Source: CADEEN01 sp040384625 (lineage in GTDB: Bacteria > Pseudomonadota > Gammaproteobacteria > Burkholderiales > Burkholderiaceae_C). From it: a stretch of 17,802 bases of DNA. The stretch is taken from the NCBI GenBank assembly GCA_040384625.1, contig JAZKIW010000159.1, positions 1 through 17,802 of the forward strand, written 5' to 3'. This document shows, one piece after another, positions 16,415 through 17,802 of this stretch; the first letter of the stretch is position 1; each line of letters begins with the position of its first letter. Below the pieces are notes generated by a model. It was given only the letters and a program-made list of their open reading frames with translations, had not been told where the DNA came from and searched no databases. Both the position numbers and the translations under genes were made by a program.

Positions 16415-17304
16415 TCGAGCTCGGCGGCGGGCTCGCCGGCCGTACCGGCTTCCAGGCGGGAGACCCGGAACCAGCGCACCGCACCGCCGCGGGTCAGCAT
16501 CACCGCGAAGCGCAGCGTGCCGATCTCCACCGCTTCGCCGCGTCGCGGTACGCGGCCCAGTTGCTGGGCGACGAGGCCACCGATGGTGTCGAAGTCGGCC
16601 TCTGGCAGGGTGGTACCGAAGGCGCTGTTGACGGCGCTGATGCTGGCGTCGCCAGCGACGCGGTGGCTGCCGTCGGCCAGGGTGTAGACGCTGCTTTCGC
16701 CGTCCTTCTCGTCGAACTCGTCCTCGATCTCTCCGACGATTTCTTCGAGCACGTCTTCGATCGTGATCAGGCCGGCGGTGTTGCCGAACTCGTCGATGAC
16801 CATCGCCAGGTGGTTGCGGTTGCTGCGGAAGTCGCGCAGCAGCTCGTTCAGCCGCTTGCTCTCGGGCACGAAAAGGGCCGGGCGCAGCAGGGTGCGCAGG
16901 TTCAGCTCGGGCGCGCGCTGCAGCTTGAGCAGGTCCTTGGCCATCAGGATGCCGATGACGTTGTCGCGCTCGCGCTCGTAGACCGGGAAGCGCGAGTGGG
17001 CGGTGTCGATCACCAGGGCCAGCAACTCGTCGTAGGAGGCGTCGATGTCGAGCAGGTCCATGCGCGGCGCGGCCACCATCACGTCGCCGGCGCGCATGTC
17101 GGCCATGCGGATCACCCCTTCGAGCATCAACCGGCTTTCGGGCTCGATCAGTTCGCGCTGTTCGGCGTCGGCGAGGGTCTCGAGCAGGTCGTACTTGGAA
17201 TCGGGGCCCGGGGCGATGAACTCGACCACGCGCTCGAACAGGCTGCGCTTGTCCCCCGGCGGCGCTTCGCTGCGTGAGGGGCGGTTAGGGTGCGGGTCGG
17301 ACAC
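16411..17304 (-). CDS. corC: CorC/YbeX-type CBS-domain protein
   Basis: Cytoplasmic protein of 297 residues (E. coli YbeX/CorC 292), associated with Mg2+/Co2+ efflux and, in more recent work, with ribosome maturation. The N-terminal leader (KRSLFERVVEFIAP) is followed by two CBS domains at about 66-190, with VMVAAPRMDLLDID, SRFPVYERERDNVIGIL and VIDEFGNTAGLITIEDVLEEIVGEI as landmarks, and a CorC_HlyC transporter-associated domain at about 205-288. There are no membrane segments. I prefer the GTG at 17302-17304, giving the common MSDPHPNRPSRSE-like start. Longer in-frame starts exist up to 17430, but they add low-complexity sequence overlapping the divergent GTPase gene. It is the first gene of the leftward operon, overlapping lnt by 4 bp. 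Confidence 0.93.
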   Translation of the reverse strand: MSDPHPNRPSRSEAPPGDKRSLFERVVEFIAPGPDSKYDLLETLADAEQRELIEPESRLMLEGVIRMADMRAGDVMVAAPRMDLLDIDASYDELLALVIDTAHSRFPVYERERDNVIGILMAKDLLKLQRAPELNLRTLLRPALFVPESKRLNELLRDFRSNRNHLAMVIDEFGNTAGLITIEDVLEEIVGEIEDEFDEKDGESSVYTLADGSHRVAGDASISAVNSAFGTTLPEADFDTIGGLVAQQLGRVPRRGEAVEIGTLRFAVMLTRGGAVRWFRVSRLEAGTAGEPAAELD

Positions 17305-17423
17305 AGCGCGGGTGTCGGTGGTGGCGTTGGGGGGAGAATACCCGACCCCATGCCGCCACCCAGGGCTTGTCGGCGCGCAAGCCGGCCCCATATCGGCGGC
17401 TGCTTGCACACACGGACGCGACC
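17305..17423. promoter_or_regulatory. divergent intergenic region between corC and the CobW-type gene
   Basis: This 119-bp gap should contain the promoter of the seven-gene corC operon (leftward) and that of the GTPase gene (rightward). I see no convincing -35/-10 pair, no Zur-like AT-rich palindrome and no strong Shine-Dalgarno for either gene. The corC boundary depends on the GTG start chosen. Confidence 0.4.
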
Positions 17424-17802
17424 ATGTCACAAGGCCTCATTCCCGCCACCATCCTCACCGGCTTTCTCGGCAGCGGCAAGACCACCCTGCTCAAACGCGT
17501 GCTCAGCGAAACCCACGGCCGCAAGATCGCGGTGATCGAGAACGAGTTCGGCGAGGAGAACATCGACAACGAGATCCTGGTCGACGACGCCGGCAAGGAA
17601 CAGATCCTGCAGCTGTCCAACGGCTGTGTCTGCTGCACCATCCGCGAAGACCTGCGCTCGACATTGACCACTCTGGCTGAGAAGCGGCGTAAGGGCGAGC
17701 TCGACTTCGAACGGGTGGTGATCGAAACCACCGGCCTGGCCGACCCCGGCCCGGTGGCGCAGACCTTCTTCATGGACGACGAGATCGCCGAGAGCTACCT
17801 GC
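17424..17802 (+). CDS. CobW/COG0523 family GTPase (metal chaperone-like), 3' end off the window
   Basis: The first 126 residues of a G3E-class P-loop GTPase, a family that delivers zinc or cobalt to target proteins or to cobalamin synthesis. The Walker A motif is GFLGSGKTT (13-21), followed by ENEFGEENID in the switch I region. The family's metal-binding CxCC is Cys68, Cys70 and Cys71 in NGCVCCTIREDL, and ETTGLADP is the G3-like motif near 97-104. The ATG at 17424 gives the standard short N terminus before Walker A; the ribosome site is weak. The C-terminal CobW domain, roughly the last 200 residues, lies outside the window. The metal and client cannot be told from this part; zinc chaperone-like annotation is common for such genes. 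Confidence 0.94.
   Translation, partial: MSQGLIPATILTGFLGSGKTTLLKRVLSETHGRKIAVIENEFGEENIDNEILVDDAGKEQILQLSNGCVCCTIREDLRSTLTTLAEKRRKGELDFERVVIETTGLADPGPVAQTFFMDDEIAESYL

Noticed and set aside
17305..17430. Longer N terminus for CorC starting at 17430
   Set aside because: It would overlap the start of the divergent GTPase gene and adds low-complexity residues not expected in the family; the GTG at 17304 gives the usual length.

Overview
The window is a gene-dense, very GC-rich (roughly two-thirds G+C by eye) chromosomal segment. Gene content and order point to a betaproteobacterium of the order Burkholderiales, perhaps the Rubrivivax/Ideonella/Methylibium neighbourhood. The supporting clues are the run corC-lnt-glyQ-glyS-gmhB-plsC-ygjP-like, a LiuR-type MerR regulator with its acyl-CoA dehydrogenase, and a GC-rich hairpin repeat of a kind familiar from that order. 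The placement is inference. I see no phage, transposon, CRISPR array or RNA gene.

Positions 1-1606: the 5' part of an acetyl-CoA acetyltransferase (minus strand, running off the left edge) is divergent from a small universal stress protein (plus strand).

Positions 1620-8158: a minus-strand block of six closely packed genes: PaaI-type thioesterase, isovaleryl-CoA dehydrogenase, S10-type serine carboxypeptidase lipoprotein, small exported EF-hand protein, type II beta-carbonic anhydrase and AceK (isocitrate dehydrogenase kinase/phosphatase). Upstream of it lies a MerR/LiuR-family regulator gene. Near-identical 28-bp blocks containing a TTTACGTTAACGTCAA-like palindrome lie in front of the thioesterase and in front of the regulator. 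This suggests that LiuR controls both itself and the block, tying leucine/isovalerate degradation to bicarbonate supply and to the TCA/glyoxylate branch point.

Positions 8170-9225: a metallo-beta-lactamase-fold hydrolase (plus strand), divergent from liuR across the second operator. A 197-bp convergent gap follows, with a strong minus-strand terminator and a second hairpin.

Positions 9423-17304: a minus-strand housekeeping and envelope operon, in transcription order corC, lnt, glyQ, glyS, a gmhB homologue, plsC and a YgjP-like metallohydrolase. The GmhB homologue has Gly where the HAD nucleophile Asp should be. At the right edge a CobW/COG0523 GTPase gene (plus strand, truncated) is divergent from corC.

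The window is mostly ordinary chromosome. The most interesting points are the duplicated LiuR-type operators, the peptidase/EF-hand pair inside a leucine-catabolism operon, and the altered active site of the GmhB homologue.
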